From contig NZ_LZZS01000035.1 in the NCBI RefSeq assembly GCF_014170335.1, forward strand, positions 124,001-188,000: 64,000 bases of DNA. Direction: 5' to 3'. This DNA comes from Achromobacter sp. UMC46 (GTDB lineage: Bacteria > Pseudomonadota > Gammaproteobacteria > Burkholderiales > Burkholderiaceae_B). The notes under the pieces were generated by a model, which was not told where the DNA came from, did no database searches, and worked only from the letters and a program-made list of their open reading frames with translations. Both the position numbers and the translations under genes were made by a program. Positions 46,373-57,513 of this stretch are shown here, piece by piece. Numbering within the stretch: position 1 is the first letter of the stretch; the number at the start of each line of letters is the position of its first letter.

Positions 46373-47695
46373 CTAGGCCGACACCAGGCCCGCGTAGACA
46401 TCAAAGTAACCCGGGAACGTCTTGCTGACGCAACCCGGATCCAGAATTCGGACCGCCGCCGGGCCGAAGGCCGCCAGCGAGAAGCACATGGCCATGCGAT
46501 GGTCGTCCCAGGTGCCGATGTGCGCGTCGCGCCAAGCGTCCTGCGCCGGCGGGATGACGCGCAGCCAATCCGGCCCCGATTCCACCAGCGCACCCAGCTT
46601 TTCCAGCTCGGTCTGCATGGCGTGGATGCGGTCGGTTTCCTTTACGCGCCAGCTGCCGATGTTGCGCAAGCGGCACGGGCCGTCGGCGTACAGGGCCAGC
46701 GCCGCGGCGGTCATCGCGGCATCGGGGATCAGGTTGAAATCGGTGTCGAACGCCTTCAGGCGCGCGCCGTCGGCCACCCGGACGCCGGTCACTTCGATCC
46801 AGTCCGGGCCGTAGGCCACCTTGGCGCCCATGTGCGCCAGCGTGTCGGCGAATGCGACGTCGCCCTGGATGCTGTCGGCGCCCACGCCGGTCACGCGCAA
46901 GGGGCCGCCGCCGATCGCGCCCAGCGCCAGGAAATAGGATGCCGTGGAGGCATCGCCCTCCACCGCGATCTGGCCGGGGCTGCGGTAAGCCGCGCCGCCG
47001 TCGATCACGAAGCGGCTCCAGCCGTCGCGACGAACCTGAACGCCGAAGCGCGCCATCAGGTTCAGCGTGATTTCGATATAGGGCTTGGAGATCAGCTCGC
47101 CCACCACTTCGATGGTGACGGGCTTGCCGCTGCGGCCGGCCTGCAAAGGCGCAGCCAGGAGCAAGGCCGTCAGGAACTGGCTGGACACCGAGCCCTGCAC
47201 GCGCGTCACGGCATCAGCCGCGATCTCGCCGCGGCCGATATGCAGCGGCGGATAGCCCGGTTGGCCCAGATAGTCGATCCGCGCGCCCAGCGCGTTCAAG
47301 GCGTCCGCCAGGTCACCGATGGGCCGTTCGTGCATGCGCGGCACGCCCGACAACCGGTAGTCGCCGCCCATGAGGGCCAGCGCGGCCGTCAGCGGGCGAA
47401 TCGCCGTACCGGCGTTGCCCATGAAGAGGTCCGCGCTTTCCACCGGAAAACGGCGCACGCCCTCGACGGTGACTCGGCCGGCCTCAAGGTCTGACACCTG
47501 CACGCCCAACTGGCGCAATGCGGCCAGCATGACGCGCGTATCGTCGGAATCCAGCAGGCCGGTGATGACGGTCGTGCCCTCGGCAATCGCCGACAGCAGC
47601 AGCACGCGGTTGGAAATGCTCTTGGAACCCGGCAAGGCGATCACGCCCTGCGCTTGCCGCACGCGCGGCAGGTCCAGATATGGCAAAGCGCCCAT
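46373..47695 (-). CDS. aroA: 3-phosphoshikimate 1-carboxyvinyltransferase (EPSP synthase)
   Basis: 440 residues from the ATG at 47695. [16 protein letters not shown] near the N-terminus, the PEP-site loop [12 protein letters not shown] near 94-105, and [11 protein letters not shown] near 345. The loop is of the class I type, with Ile where E. coli has Met. It joins PEP to shikimate-3-phosphate on the way to chorismate. The longer open frame upstream overlaps tyrA out of frame. Confidence 0.96.
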   Translation of the reverse strand: MGALPYLDLPRVRQAQGVIALPGSKSISNRVLLLSAIAEGTTVITGLLDSDDTRVMLAALRQLGVQVSDLEAGRVTVEGVRRFPVESADLFMGNAGTAIRPLTAALALMGGDYRLSGVPRMHERPIGDLADALNALGARIDYLGQPGYPPLHIGRGEIAADAVTRVQGSVSSQFLTALLLAAPLQAGRSGKPVTIEVVGELISKPYIEITLNLMARFGVQVRRDGWSRFVIDGGAAYRSPGQIAVEGDASTASYFLALGAIGGGPLRVTGVGADSIQGDVAFADTLAHMGAKVAYGPDWIEVTGVRVADGARLKAFDTDFNLIPDAAMTAAALALYADGPCRLRNIGSWRVKETDRIHAMQTELEKLGALVESGPDWLRVIPPAQDAWRDAHIGTWDDHRMAMCFSLAAFGPAAVRILDPGCVSKTFPGYFDVYAGLVSA

Positions 47696-47700
47696 GTCGA

Positions 47701-48603
47701 CTACTCCTTGCGCCAGTTGCGGCGCGCCTGGGCCGCGGTTTCCAGCAGCGCCAGCAAAACCGCGTCGTCGCCCTCGGCGATCGCGCGTTCGGCGCGATCC
47801 AGCACGGCGCGCACATCGGCAAGCTCGGCCAGCATCGCATCGCGATTGGATAGGAAGATATCGCGCCACATCTCCGGCGAACCCGCCGCGATGCGCGTGA
47901 AATCACGAAAACCGCTGCCGGCCAGATCCAGGCGGGTCCGGGCGTCGGCGGCCGTAGCCACCTGCTCCATGTAGACCGCAGACAACAGGTGAGGCAGATG
48001 GCTGACCGATGCCAGCAGACGATCGTGCGCGCCGGCGTCCATGTCGATCACGCTGGCGCCGCACGCCTCCCAGGCGCGGCGCACCAGATCGGCCGACGTC
48101 GCGCTGTTCTGGGCGAGCGGCGTCAGAATGACGGTGCGCCCGCGGTACAGCCCGGGATCGGCGGCCTCCGGCCCGGTGCGTTCGGCGCCCGCAATGGGAT
48201 GCCCCGGCACAAAACGCCCGATATTGCCGCCCAGCGCCTCGCGCGCCGCCTCGACGACCTCGGCTTTGGTGCTGCCTGCGTCGGTCAGCACCGCCCTGGC
48301 GCCCAGATGCGGCAGCATCCGCGCCAGCACGTTCTTCAGCCCGCCGACGGGCGTGGACAGCAAGATCAAATCGGCGCGGGCCGCGGCGTCTTCCGCGCTG
48401 ACGGCCTCGTCGATCAAGCCGAGCTCGACCGCGCGCGCCAGCGATGTCGCATTGCGCCCCACGCCCAGCACCCGGCCCACTTGCCCGGCCTGGCGCAAGG
48501 CCGCTGCGAAGGATCCGCCGATCAGGCCGACGCCCACGACGGCCAGTACAGGAATCAGGGGGCCAGCGGCCCCCTGATCGGTAGAAGGTAACGCGTCGTT
48601 CAT
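47701..48603 (-). CDS. tyrA: prephenate dehydrogenase
   Basis: 300 residues from the ATG at 48603, which overlaps the hisC stop (ATGA). Rossmann loop [15 protein letters not shown] near 22-36, then DAGSTKAEV and [17 protein letters not shown], the prephenate-binding region. It is the single-function NAD-linked enzyme without a chorismate mutase domain. It makes 4-hydroxyphenylpyruvate for tyrosine. Confidence 0.94.
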   Translation of the reverse strand: MNDALPSTDQGAAGPLIPVLAVVGVGLIGGSFAAALRQAGQVGRVLGVGRNATSLARAVELGLIDEAVSAEDAAARADLILLSTPVGGLKNVLARMLPHLGARAVLTDAGSTKAEVVEAAREALGGNIGRFVPGHPIAGAERTGPEAADPGLYRGRTVILTPLAQNSATSADLVRRAWEACGASVIDMDAGAHDRLLASVSHLPHLLSAVYMEQVATAADARTRLDLAGSGFRDFTRIAAGSPEMWRDIFLSNRDAMLAELADVRAVLDRAERAIAEGDDAVLLALLETAAQARRNWRKE

Positions 48604-49721
48604 GCGGACAGGATGGCGGTCAGGGCGTCGATGAAGCGGGTGTTCTCTTGCGGCAGGCCGATAGACACGCGCAGCCATTCAGGCAGGCCGTCTCCGGCCA
48701 CCGGGCGCACGATCACCCCGCGTTTGAGCAGTTCCAGATTGATGCGCGGTGCGTCGCCTACATGCACCAGCACGAAATTGCCGTAGCTGGGCACATAGCG
48801 CAGCTTCAAGCGGTCGAACGCCTCGCACAATTGCGCCTTGCCCGACTTGTTCGAGGCATACGCCTCTTCCAGGTAGGCGGCATCGCCCAGCGCGGCGATG
48901 GCCGCTGCCTGGGCCAGCGTATTGACGTTGAACGGCTGGCGCACGCGGTTCAGCAGATCGGTCAGGGGCGGCTGCGCCACCGAAAAGCCCACGCGCAGGC
49001 CCGCCAGGCCGTAAGCCTTGGAGAACGTGCGCGAGACGATCAGGTTCGGGAACCGGCGGACCAGCGCGGTGCTGTCGAAGCGGTGTTCCGGATCCAGATA
49101 CTCGTTGTAGGCCTCGTCCAGCACCACGGTGACGCGGTCGCCATGGGCGGCTTGCACGCGCTCCAGGAACGACGCGACCTTGTCGCCCGGCACGAAGGTG
49201 CCGGTCGGATTGTTGGGGTTGGCGATGAACAGCAGGCGCGTATCGTCGGCGATCGCGTCGAACATCGCGTCCAGGTCATGGCCGTAGTCTTGCGCCGGCA
49301 CGACGATGTGGCGCGCGCCGCGCGCTTGCGTGGCCAGCCGATACACGGCGAACGAATGCTGCGCGTAGACCGCCGAGGCGCCCGGCTCCAGCAAGGCCAG
49401 CGCGGCGATTTCCAGGATGTCGTTCGAGCCGTTGCCCAGCGTGATCCAGCTCATCGGCACGCCGTAGCGTTCGGCCAGTGCCGCCTTCAGGTCGAAACCG
49501 TTGGGGTCGGGATAGCGGGCCAGCGATTCCGCCGCGGCCAGCATGGCCGCGCGCGCCGACTTGGGCATGCCCAGCGGGTTTTCATTGGACGCCAGCTTGA
49601 CGATGCCGGCCGGATCCAGCCCGAACTCGCGGGCCAGTTCTTCAATGGGCTTGCCCGCCTGGTACGGCGCGATGGCGCTGACGTGGGCGGGAGCAACGAG
49701 GGGCTTGGATGCGGTGGTCAT
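48600..49721 (-). CDS. hisC: histidinol-phosphate/aromatic aminotransferase
   Basis: 373 residues, PLP fold type I. PLP lysine Lys235 in SRTFSKAYGLAG; substrate-phosphate region NENPLGMPKSA near 47. Its place between pheA and tyrA suggests that besides imidazole-acetol phosphate it can transaminate aromatic keto acids. It overlaps tyrA by four bases and follows pheA by 11 bp. Confidence 0.93.
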   Translation of the reverse strand: MTTASKPLVAPAHVSAIAPYQAGKPIEELAREFGLDPAGIVKLASNENPLGMPKSARAAMLAAAESLARYPDPNGFDLKAALAERYGVPMSWITLGNGSNDILEIAALALLEPGASAVYAQHSFAVYRLATQARGARHIVVPAQDYGHDLDAMFDAIADDTRLLFIANPNNPTGTFVPGDKVASFLERVQAAHGDRVTVVLDEAYNEYLDPEHRFDSTALVRRFPNLIVSRTFSKAYGLAGLRVGFSVAQPPLTDLLNRVRQPFNVNTLAQAAAIAALGDAAYLEEAYASNKSGKAQLCEAFDRLKLRYVPSYGNFVLVHVGDAPRINLELLKRGVIVRPVAGDGLPEWLRVSIGLPQENTRFIDALTAILSA

Positions 49722-49732
49722 GGTGTGGGGGC

Positions 49733-50818
49733 TCAGGGCGCGGGGTACGAACCCAGCACTTTCAGGTAGGCGACCTGCGCCTGCAAGGCGGCAAGGGCGC
49801 GCTCGACGTTCGGGTCGTTGCGGTGACCCAGGACATCAACGTAGAAATAATATTCCCACTGGCCGGTGCGCGCGGGGCGGGACTCGAAGCGCGTCATCGA
49901 CACGCCGTTGGCCGCCAGCGGGGCCAGCATTTCGTAAACGGCGCCCGCGCGGTTCGGCACCGCCAGGATCAGGCTGGTCTTGTCCTTGCCGCTGACCAGC
50001 GGCTGGATATTGCCGATGGCCAGGAAGCGGGTGCGGTTGTGCGGATCGTCCTGGATACCGGCCGCGACGACCTGCAGGTTCCAGGCAGGCGCGGCCACTT
50101 CGCCGGCGATCGCCGCGATGGTCGGATCGCCCGCCGCCGCGCGCGCCGCCTCGGAATTGCTGGAGGCCGCCACGCGCTCAAGGTCGGGATAGTTGCGCGT
50201 CAGCCATCCCTGGCACTGGGCCAAGGCCTGCGGATGGGCGGAAATGGCCTTGATGCCGTCCATGCCGCCCGATTGCGACATCAGGCAATGGCGAATCACC
50301 AGCGAACGTTCACCCAGGATCGTCAGCGGCGTGTTCAACAACAAGTCCAGGCTGCGGTTGACGGCGCCTTCGGTGGAGTTCTCCACCGGCACCATGCCCA
50401 CATCGGCCTGGCCGCCTTCGACCGCGCGGAAGACCTCGTCGAACGAGGCGCACGGCAGCTTTTGCACGGAATGACCGAAATGCTCCAGCGCCGCCTGTTC
50501 GGAAAACGAGCCTTGCGGCCCCAGGTACGCGACGGTCATGCCGCGTTCCAGGCCGCGGCAGGCCGAGATGATCTCGGTCCAGACCGACGCCACGCCGGCG
50601 TTCGGAAACGGGCCGGGGTTGAGCTGCTGCAAGCGGCGGATGACTTCGGCTTCGCGCTCGGGGCGCAACACCGGGCCGTCGGCTTGCGCGGCATGCTTGG
50701 CCTCGCCCACTTCCAGCGCGGCGCGCGCGCGCTGCGACAGCAGGTCGAGTATCTGCGCGTCCAACGCATCGATGCGGGTGCGCAAGGGAAGCAGCTTGCG
50801 CTGCAGTTCTTCATCCAT
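49733..50818 (-). CDS. pheA: bifunctional chorismate mutase/prephenate dehydratase
   Basis: 361 residues. N-terminal AroQ chorismate mutase (about 1-90, [20 protein letters not shown]), prephenate dehydratase (about 95-270, starting [16 protein letters not shown]) and a C-terminal ACT domain (about 280-360) with the ESRP motif for phenylalanine feedback. It makes phenylpyruvate. It overlaps serC by eight bases. Confidence 0.96.
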   Translation of the reverse strand: MDEELQRKLLPLRTRIDALDAQILDLLSQRARAALEVGEAKHAAQADGPVLRPEREAEVIRRLQQLNPGPFPNAGVASVWTEIISACRGLERGMTVAYLGPQGSFSEQAALEHFGHSVQKLPCASFDEVFRAVEGGQADVGMVPVENSTEGAVNRSLDLLLNTPLTILGERSLVIRHCLMSQSGGMDGIKAISAHPQALAQCQGWLTRNYPDLERVAASSNSEAARAAAGDPTIAAIAGEVAAPAWNLQVVAAGIQDDPHNRTRFLAIGNIQPLVSGKDKTSLILAVPNRAGAVYEMLAPLAANGVSMTRFESRPARTGQWEYYFYVDVLGHRNDPNVERALAALQAQVAYLKVLGSYPAP

Positions 50819-51941
50819 AGCGGCGCTCGAATTCCTTCAGATACTCGACCAGCGCCGACACCCCGGCAAGGGGCACGGCGTTGTAGATGGAGGCGCGCAT
50901 GCCGCCCACGCTCTTGTGCCCCTTCAACTGCGTCAGGCCAGCCGCGTCGGCGCCTTGCAGGAAGGCGTCGTTGAGCGACTCGTCACGCAGTACGAACGGC
51001 ACGTTCATGCGTGAACGCACGGGTGCGTGAATGGGGTTGCGGTAGAAGCCGGAACTGTCCAGATAGCCGTACAGCAGGTCGGCCTTGGCCTGGTTGGCCG
51101 CGTCCATGCCTGCGACGCCGCCGTTGGCCTTGACCCACTTGAACACCAGCCCCGCGATGTAGATCGCGAACGTCGGCGGCGTGTTGTAGCGCGAATGCTC
51201 GGCCGCCACGTTGGCGTAGTCGAAGGCCGACGGGCAGATCGGCAAGGCATGGCCGATCAGGTCGCGGCGGGCGATGACCATGGTCACGCCTGCCGGACCC
51301 GCGTTCTTTTGCGCGCCGGCATACATCATGCCGCAGCGCGTCACGTCCATGGGACGCGACAGAAAATGCGAGGACGCGTCGACGACCAGCGGCACATCGG
51401 GCGCACCCAGCGCGGCGGTGTCGGGCCAGTCCATGAACTCGACGCCGCCGATGGTTTCGTTGCTGCACAGGTGCAGATAAGCGGACTCCGGACGCACCTT
51501 CCAGGTGTCGACCGGCGGCACCCAGGTCAGCGGCCCCTGCTCGCGGCCATCCAGCTGGATGGCCTGCTCGCTGCTTGCCGCCACTTGGGCGCTGCCGTAG
51601 CGGCCGGCTTCCTTGTACGAACGCTTGGACCAATGGCCCGTCACGACGAAGTCGGCAGCCGGCGTGCTGCGGCGCCCCATCAGATTCATGGGAACGATGG
51701 CGTTTTCCCCGGAACCCCCGCCTTGCATGAACATGACGGCGTAATCGGCGGGCAAGCCCAGCAGATCACGCAGATCCGATTCCGCTTCGTCGCAGATCTG
51801 CACGAAATGCTTGCCGCGATGGCTCATTTCCATCACGGACATGCCGCTTCCGTGCCAATCCAGCATCTCAGCTGCTGCTTGCTGCAATACCACCTCGGGC
51901 AAGGCCGAGGGGCCTGCCGAGAAGTTCCAGGGGCGGGCCAT
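50811..51941 (-). CDS. serC: phosphoserine aminotransferase
   Basis: 376 residues, PLP fold type I. PLP lysine Lys212 in [27 protein letters not shown] at the start and [12 protein letters not shown] in the middle are family hallmarks. It makes phosphoserine, and serves in pyridoxal phosphate synthesis. The ATG shares one base with the gyrA stop (TAATG). Confidence 0.97.
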   Translation of the reverse strand: MARPWNFSAGPSALPEVVLQQAAAEMLDWHGSGMSVMEMSHRGKHFVQICDEAESDLRDLLGLPADYAVMFMQGGGSGENAIVPMNLMGRRSTPAADFVVTGHWSKRSYKEAGRYGSAQVAASSEQAIQLDGREQGPLTWVPPVDTWKVRPESAYLHLCSNETIGGVEFMDWPDTAALGAPDVPLVVDASSHFLSRPMDVTRCGMMYAGAQKNAGPAGVTMVIARRDLIGHALPICPSAFDYANVAAEHSRYNTPPTFAIYIAGLVFKWVKANGGVAGMDAANQAKADLLYGYLDSSGFYRNPIHAPVRSRMNVPFVLRDESLNDAFLQGADAAGLTQLKGHKSVGGMRASIYNAVPLAGVSALVEYLKEFERRYG

Positions 51942-54610
51942 TATTGCTCCGTAGGTTCCGTCGAATCCGTCGCTTGCGCGTCATCGTTGCTGCCGTCGCC
52001 GCCTTCGTCCGGGCCCTCTTCGCCCAGTTCGCCGTCGTCGTCCGCATCGCTTTCCACGACACGACGGACGCCGGACAGCGTGCTGCCGTCGTCAACGTTG
52101 ATCAGCGTGACGCCTTGTGTCGCGCGGCCCATTTCGCGAATTTCCGCGACACGGGTGCGCACCAGCACGCCACCGGTGGTGATCAGCATGATCTCGTCGG
52201 TCGGGTTGACCAGCACCGCACCCACGACCTTGCCGTTGCGCGAACTGGTCTGGATGGCGATCATGCCCTTCGTACCACGGCCATGGCGCGTGTATTCGCC
52301 GATCGGCGTGCGCTTGCCGTAACCGTTCTCGGTAGCGGTCAGCACGGTCTGCGTTTCGTCGCCGGCAACCAGCAGCGCGATGACGGTCTGCGTTTCCTCG
52401 AGCATCATGCCGCGCACGCCGCGGGCGTTGCGGCCCATCGGACGCACGTCGTTTTCGTCGAAGCGGACGGCCTTGCCGGAATCCGAGAACAGCATGACGT
52501 CATGCTTGCCGTCGGTCAGGTCGGCGCCGATCAGGTAGTCGCCATCGTCAAGGTCGACGGCGATGATGCCGGCCTTGCGCGGGTTGGAGAAGTCGGACAG
52601 CGGGGTCTTCTTGACCGTGCCGCGCGTCGTCGCCATGAAGACGAAATGGTCTTCGCTGAACTCCTTGACCGGCAGCACCACCGTGACTTTCTCGCCGTCA
52701 GCCAGCGGGAACATGTTGACGATAGGCTTGCCGCGCGAGTTGCGCGTGCCTTGAGGCACTTCCCAGACCTTCAGCCAGTACACGCGGCCGCGGTTGGAGA
52801 AGCACAGCAGGAAGTCGTGCGTGTTGGCGATGAACAACTGGTCGATCCAGTCGTTTTCCTTCATCGCCGTCGCCTGCTTGCCGCGTCCGCCGCGCTTTTG
52901 CGAGCGGTACTCGGACAGGGGCTGGCTCTTGATGTAGCCGCCGTGCGACAGGGTCACGACCATGTCGGTGGGCGTGATCAGGTCTTCGGTGTCGAGCTCG
53001 GTCGCGTTCATCTCGATTTCCGAACGGCGCGAGTCCTTCACGCCGGTCGAGAATTCGGCCTTGATCGCTTGCAGCTCGTCGGAGATGATCGTCGTGATGC
53101 GCTCGGGGCGCGCCAGGATGTCGAGCAAATCGGCGATGGTGGACATGATGTCCTTGTATTCGCCGACGATCTTGTCCTGCTCCAGCCCGGTCAGGCGTTG
53201 CAGGCGCATGTTCAGGATTTCCTGAGCCTGCGTATCGCTCAGGCGGTACATGCCGTCGCCCTGCAGGCCGAACTCGGCGTCCAGGTCGTCCGGACGGAAG
53301 GCCGAACGGCCTCCCGGCGTATCGCCGTCTGCACGCGACAGCATGTCGCGCACCAGCGACGAGTCCCACGACTTGGCCATCAATTCCTGGCGGGCGACGG
53401 GAGGCGTCGGCGCGGCCTTGATGATCGTGATGAAATCGTCGATGTTGGCCAGTGCGACGGCCAGGCCTTCCAGCACATGGCCGCGTTCGCGGGCCTTGCG
53501 CAGCTGGAACACCGTGCGGCGCGTGACCACTTCGCGGCGGTGCTGCAGGAAGTAGTCGATCATCTGCTTCAGGTTGAGCAGGCGGGGCTGGCCGTCGACC
53601 AGCGCCACCAGGTTCATCCCGAAGGTGTCTTGCAGCTGCGTATTCTTGTACAGGTTGTTCAGGACAACCTCGGGAACCTCGCCGCGCTTGAGCTCGATGA
53701 CCAGGCGCATGCCGTCCTTGTCGGACTCGTCGCGAATATCGGAGATGCCTTCGATCTTCTTGTCGTTGACGAGTTCGGCGATGCGTTCCTGCAGGGTCTT
53801 CTTGTTGACCTGGTAGGGAATCGCGTCGATGACGATCGCCTGGCGATTACCCTTCTCCATGTCTTCGAAGTGGGTCTTGGCGCGCATGATGACGCGGCCG
53901 CGACCGGTGCGATAGCCTTCGCGCACGCCGGACATGCCGTAGATGATGCCGCCCGTGGGGAAGTCCGGCGCCGGGATGAGCTCGATGAGCTCATCGACCG
54001 TGCAGGCCGGATTGCGCAGGCAGTACAGGCAGCCGTCGACCACTTCCTGGAGGTTGTGCGGCGGAATGTTGGTGGCCATGCCCACCGCGATGCCCGAGCT
54101 GCCGTTGACCAGCAGGTTGGGCAGGCGCGACGGCAACAGCAGCGGCTCTTGCTCGCTGCCATCGTAGTTGGGGCCGAAGTCCACCGTTTCCTGGTCGATG
54201 TCGGCCAGCAGTTCGTGAGCGATCTTGGCCAGGCGGATTTCGGTATAGCGCATCGCCGCGGCGTTATCGCCGTCGATCGAGCCGAAGTTGCCCTGGCCGT
54301 CGACCAGCATGTAGCGCATGGAGAAATCCTGCGCCATGCGGACGATGGTGTCATAGACGGACTGGTCGCCGTGGGGGTGGTACTTACCGATGACGTCCCC
54401 GACGATACGCGCCGACTTCTTGTAGGCGCGATTCCAATCGTTGTTCAGTTCATGCATCGCGTAGAGCACGCGCCGGTGGACGGGTTTCAGCCCGTCCCGC
54501 ACATCCGGTAGCGCCCGCCCAACGATCACGCTCATCGCGTAATCGAGGTAACTGCGGCGCATCTCTTCTTCCAGCGAAACCGGAAGCGTCTCCTTGGCAA
54601 AGGAATCCAT
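51941..54610 (-). CDS. gyrA: DNA gyrase subunit A
   Basis: 889 residues. Breakage-reunion domain with catalytic Tyr122 in AMRYTE; the quinolone region reads [10 protein letters not shown] with Gln83 and Asp87. The C-terminal beta-pinwheel contains the GyrA box QKRGGRG and several GxxRxGxxxxG-like blades, and the protein ends in an acidic tail. It introduces negative supercoils with GyrB. No ribosome-binding site is seen before the ATG; TATATAT precedes it directly. Confidence 0.98.
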   Translation of the reverse strand: MDSFAKETLPVSLEEEMRRSYLDYAMSVIVGRALPDVRDGLKPVHRRVLYAMHELNNDWNRAYKKSARIVGDVIGKYHPHGDQSVYDTIVRMAQDFSMRYMLVDGQGNFGSIDGDNAAAMRYTEIRLAKIAHELLADIDQETVDFGPNYDGSEQEPLLLPSRLPNLLVNGSSGIAVGMATNIPPHNLQEVVDGCLYCLRNPACTVDELIELIPAPDFPTGGIIYGMSGVREGYRTGRGRVIMRAKTHFEDMEKGNRQAIVIDAIPYQVNKKTLQERIAELVNDKKIEGISDIRDESDKDGMRLVIELKRGEVPEVVLNNLYKNTQLQDTFGMNLVALVDGQPRLLNLKQMIDYFLQHRREVVTRRTVFQLRKARERGHVLEGLAVALANIDDFITIIKAAPTPPVARQELMAKSWDSSLVRDMLSRADGDTPGGRSAFRPDDLDAEFGLQGDGMYRLSDTQAQEILNMRLQRLTGLEQDKIVGEYKDIMSTIADLLDILARPERITTIISDELQAIKAEFSTGVKDSRRSEIEMNATELDTEDLITPTDMVVTLSHGGYIKSQPLSEYRSQKRGGRGKQATAMKENDWIDQLFIANTHDFLLCFSNRGRVYWLKVWEVPQGTRNSRGKPIVNMFPLADGEKVTVVLPVKEFSEDHFVFMATTRGTVKKTPLSDFSNPRKAGIIAVDLDDGDYLIGADLTDGKHDVMLFSDSGKAVRFDENDVRPMGRNARGVRGMMLEETQTVIALLVAGDETQTVLTATENGYGKRTPIGEYTRHGRGTKGMIAIQTSSRNGKVVGAVLVNPTDEIMLITTGGVLVRTRVAEIREMGRATQGVTLINVDDGSTLSGVRRVVESDADDDGELGEEGPDEGGDGSNDDAQATDSTEPTEQ

Positions 54611-54662
54611 ATATATAACGACAGAATCGTGTAAGGAGGAACCCGGGCCGGGTAAACAGGAA

Positions 54663-54671
54663 ATTCTATCA
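54663..54671 (-). promoter_or_regulatory. extended -10 promoter of the gyrA cluster
   Basis: Minus strand TGATAGAAT, that is TG-N-TAGAAT, an extended -10 element that can work with the weak -35 seen here. A start near 54656 would give a leader of about 45 nt before gyrA. Confidence 0.5.
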
Positions 54672-54920
54672 TTCGATTCCGATCCCGTTGGGCGGGGCCG
54701 CGGGAAGTGGCCGAGGAGCGGCCTCTGCGTGCCGCCATCCGAATGCCGCGGCCGGCTGTCGGGCCGCGCCCAATGGCCTTGTTGTCAAAAACCAACATGG
54801 AAAACCGATGGAGCGCCGAAAACGTCGTATCCAGCGTTAATGCGCCTGTCCAGGGAAGCCAAAGCCCCCCAAATGCCTTAAGATTGTTTCCAGCACGCAG
54901 GAAACCCAGTAGCTATTCCT
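54672..54920. other. central part of the gyrA-ompA intergenic region, no gene
   Basis: The full gap between the divergent genes is 413 bp (54611-55023). Apart from the gyrA and ompA promoter elements at its edges, the middle shows no conserved reading frame, tRNA or clear hairpin; it is less G+C-rich than the genes and presumably holds upstream control sites. Confidence 0.5.
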
Positions 54921-54948
54921 TTGAACCAGCTCTTGGCGTTGCTATACT
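54921..54948 (+). promoter_or_regulatory. sigma-70 promoter of ompA
   Basis: TTGAAC (54921-54926), 16-bp spacer, TATACT (54943-54948), two mismatches in total. Start near 54955, leader of about 69 nt ending in the strong ribosome-binding site AGGAGA before the ompA ATG. Confidence 0.8.
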
Positions 54949-55023
54949 GGCCCCGTTTTCCTGATATGCGGCGGGGGTTCGCTGCGAGTCACTTATCCAG
55001 CTTCAAGCTCAACGAGGAGAAAC

Positions 55024-55605
55024 ATGAACAAACCCTCCAAATTCGCTCTGGCGCTCGCCTTCGCCGCCGTCACGGCCTCTGGTGTAGCTTCCGCGCAAAC
55101 CGTGGACAACTGGCGCAACCCGTTCGGTAACGTTTGGAAAAACGGTACGAACGAACTGTGCTGGCGCGATGCTTTCTGGACCCCTGCCACCGGTATCCCC
55201 GGTTGCGACGGTGTCCCGGTTGCACAACAGAAGGCGAAGCCGGCCCCGATGGCGGCAAAGGTCGTGTTCAATGCTGACACGTTCTTCGACTTCGACAAGT
55301 CGACCCTGAAGCCCGAAGGCCGTCAGCTGCTGGATCAAGTCGCCCAGCAAGCTCGCGGTATCGAGCTGGAAACCATCATTGCTGTTGGCCACACCGACTC
55401 CATCGGTACTGACGCCTACAACCAGAAGCTGTCCGAGCGCCGCGCCGCTTCGGTCAAGACCTACCTGGTCAGCAAGGGTATCGACCCCAACCGTATCTAT
55501 ACGGAAGGCAAGGGCGAGTCGAACCCGATCGCTTCCAACAAGACGAAAGAGGGCCGCGCCCAAAACCGTCGCGTTGAAATCGAAATCGTGGGTAGCCGCA
55601 AGTAA
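55024..55605 (+). CDS. ompA: OmpA-family outer-membrane/peptidoglycan-binding protein
   Basis: 193 residues. Signal peptide of about 23 residues ending in VASAQ. The mature N-terminus is a short, Trp-rich stretch with two cysteines (ELCWRDAFW and GIPGCDG) instead of a beta-barrel. From about residue 85 the OmpA C-terminal domain follows with FFDFDKSTLKPEG, GHTDSIGTDAYNQKLSERRA and NRRVEIEI, which binds diaminopimelate of peptidoglycan. A major envelope protein in this family of bacteria, consistent with its strong promoter and terminator. Confidence 0.93.
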   Translation: MNKPSKFALALAFAAVTASGVASAQTVDNWRNPFGNVWKNGTNELCWRDAFWTPATGIPGCDGVPVAQQKAKPAPMAAKVVFNADTFFDFDKSTLKPEGRQLLDQVAQQARGIELETIIAVGHTDSIGTDAYNQKLSERRAASVKTYLVSKGIDPNRIYTEGKGESNPIASNKTKEGRAQNRRVEIEIVGSRK

Positions 55606-55624
55606 TTGCCGGACTAGCTACAAT

Positions 55625-55655
55625 AAAGGGCCTCGCATAGCGAGGCCCTTTTTTT
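55625..55655 (+). terminator. terminator of ompA
   Basis: 11-bp perfect stem (55625-55635 with 55641-55651), 5-base loop, followed by a T-run. Typical strong intrinsic terminator 20 bp after the stop. Confidence 0.92.
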
Positions 55656-55755
55656 CGTCCGTCTTGCACCAATACGGTGCAATGGCGTGTTTCCTCCCCG
55701 CCTTTGCGCGACGGCCCCCTCTCTATATATAGCGTCGCTTTTCGCTGGACCGCCC

Positions 55756-56484
55756 ATGACCACGCAAATTCACGACTCCGCCCGCCCCGCCGTCAACGCC
55801 GACCAGGCCGAACTGGACAAGTTCAGCGCCCTGGCCAGCCGCTGGTGGGACCCCGAAAGCGAGTTCAAGCCTCTGCACGCCATCAATCCGCTGCGGCTGG
55901 AGTGGATTCAGGAGTCCGCCGGCAGCCTCGCCGGCAAAAAAGTGCTGGATGTCGGGTGCGGCGGCGGCATCCTGTCGGAAGCGATGGCCCGCGGCGGCGC
56001 GGATGTCACCGGCATCGACCTGGCCGACAAGTCGCTGAAGGTCGCCCGCCTGCACGGCCTGGAATCGGGCGTGAAGGTCGAATACCGCAACGTGCCGGTG
56101 GAAGAACTGGCCGCGGAACAGCCCGGCCAGTACGACGTGGTCACCTGCATGGAAATGCTGGAACACGTGCCGGACCCGGCGTCGATCGTGCGCGCCTGCT
56201 CGACGCTCGTCAAACCGGGCGGCTGGGTGTTCTTTTCGACGCTGAACCGTAACGCCAAGGCATTCCTGTTCGCGATCGTCGGCGCGGAATACGTCCTGCG
56301 CCTGTTGCCGCGCGGCACCCACAGCTACGACCAGTTCATCAAGCCCAGCGAACTGTCGGCGGCGGCTCGCGCCGCGAGCCTCGAGCCGATCAGCATGCGC
56401 GGCATGGATTACAACCCGATCACCCAGATCTACACGCTGTCGGCCGACACCTCGGTCAACTATCTGATGGCTACCCGTAAATGA
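55756..56484 (+). CDS. ubiG: ubiquinone biosynthesis O-methyltransferase
   Basis: 242 residues from the ATG at 55756. SAM-binding motif [13 protein letters not shown] at about 62-74, preceded by [20 protein letters not shown], the UbiG signature. It carries out both O-methylations of ubiquinone synthesis. The 23 codons upstream in the open frame start within the terminator area of ompA and were left out. It overlaps gph by four bases. Confidence 0.96.
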   Translation: MTTQIHDSARPAVNADQAELDKFSALASRWWDPESEFKPLHAINPLRLEWIQESAGSLAGKKVLDVGCGGGILSEAMARGGADVTGIDLADKSLKVARLHGLESGVKVEYRNVPVEELAAEQPGQYDVVTCMEMLEHVPDPASIVRACSTLVKPGGWVFFSTLNRNAKAFLFAIVGAEYVLRLLPRGTHSYDQFIKPSELSAAARAASLEPISMRGMDYNPITQIYTLSADTSVNYLMATRK

Positions 56485-57155
56485 GCGCCCTGATCCTGTT
56501 CGACTTCGACGGCACCCTGGCCGACACCGCCCCCGACCTGGCCGCCGCCGCCAACAAGCAGCGCACCCGTCGCGGCCTGGAACCCCTGCCCTACGAAACC
56601 CTGCGCCCCGTGGCGTCGCAAGGCGCGCGCGGGCTGTTGCGCGTGGCACTGGACTTGAAGGCCGGCGACCCGGACTACGAACCCACGCGTTTGCAGTTCC
56701 TGGAAGACTACGCGGCCAGCTCGACCGTGCACAGCAAGCTGTTTCCCGGCATCGAAGCATTGCTGGCGGACATCCGCCGCCGCGGCCTGTCCTGGGGCAT
56801 CGTCACCAACAAGGTCACCTACCTGACCCTGCCGATCGTCGAATTCCTGGACCTGACGCGCGACAGCGCCGTGCTGGTCTGCGGCGACACGACCGCTCAC
56901 GCCAAACCGCATCCCCTGCCGTTGCAGCATGCGGCGCGCGAAGCCGGTTTTGCCGTGGACCGCTGCGTCTATGTGGGCGACGACCTGCGCGACATCCAGG
57001 CCGCGCATGCCGCGGGCATGCCCGCCGTGGCGGCCGCCTACGGCTATGTGGGCGAAGAAGACAACATCAGCACCTGGGAAGCCGAAACCTGCGCGAACAC
57101 CCCCGCGGAACTCTGGTCCGCGATCCAGCCGCTGCTGCCCAGCGACCTGCGCTGA
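56481..57155 (+). CDS. gph: phosphoglycolate phosphatase (HAD superfamily)
   Basis: 224 residues. HAD motif [13 protein letters not shown] at 8-19, motif II VTNK and motif III around KPHPLPLQ, motif [13 protein letters not shown]. It removes 2-phosphoglycolate formed in DNA repair or oxygenation. Co-translation with ubiG (ATGA overlap) is a frequent betaproteobacterial pairing. Substrate is by family and context; other HAD enzymes look similar. Confidence 0.85.
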   Translation: MSALILFDFDGTLADTAPDLAAAANKQRTRRGLEPLPYETLRPVASQGARGLLRVALDLKAGDPDYEPTRLQFLEDYAASSTVHSKLFPGIEALLADIRRRGLSWGIVTNKVTYLTLPIVEFLDLTRDSAVLVCGDTTAHAKPHPLPLQHAAREAGFAVDRCVYVGDDLRDIQAAHAAGMPAVAAAYGYVGEEDNISTWEAETCANTPAELWSAIQPLLPSDLR

Positions 57156-57513
57156 CGCAGCGGGCGCAGCGGGCCACCGTCGGCCCGCCCGCCTTCCGGC
57201 ATGGGTTTTCCTACCGTTTTTCGTGCCGATTAGTTGGCCTGATCGAATAATTTATCCGGAACCCGGCCCTTTATCCGGAATCCAAAGTCCCTTAAAGTGT
57301 CACTCATGCAAGGCATTCGGGTGCCTCCCGATTGCCCTTCCGGCTGACGCCGGGGTTGCGGCAGTTCCCATCCGCAACCACAACCCATCGCGCCGACGGC
57401 ATTCTGCCGCCGCGCAGCGCCCGGCTTCTTGCCGCCGCGCCCCTTAGACCTTTCAGTACCTATAACGCCCTGCCCCGCGCGCCGCCTGACGGCATCGCGC
57501 CAGAGGAATGCCT
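57156..57513 (+). other. intergenic/leader region before the MFS gene
   Basis: About 358 bp without a gene. It has the 11-bp direct repeat TTTATCCGGAA at 57251-57261 and 57270-57280, a hairpin AGGCA/TGCCT (57311-57326) and a hairpin GGTTGCGG/CCGCAACC (57354-57379). These could be an operator followed by a structured leader. A TATAAC at 57461-57466 is a possible -10. No known riboswitch was recognised. Confidence 0.4.

Noticed and set aside
54352..54366. GyrA Gln83 as an acquired quinolone-resistance mutation
   Set aside because: Gln is, to my knowledge, the normal residue at this position in Achromobacter.
51944..54511. 855-codon open frame on the plus strand opposite gyrA
   Set aside because: It is the complementary reading of gyrA in G+C-rich DNA, with His/Arg/Gln/Asp-rich low-complexity composition and no domain pattern.
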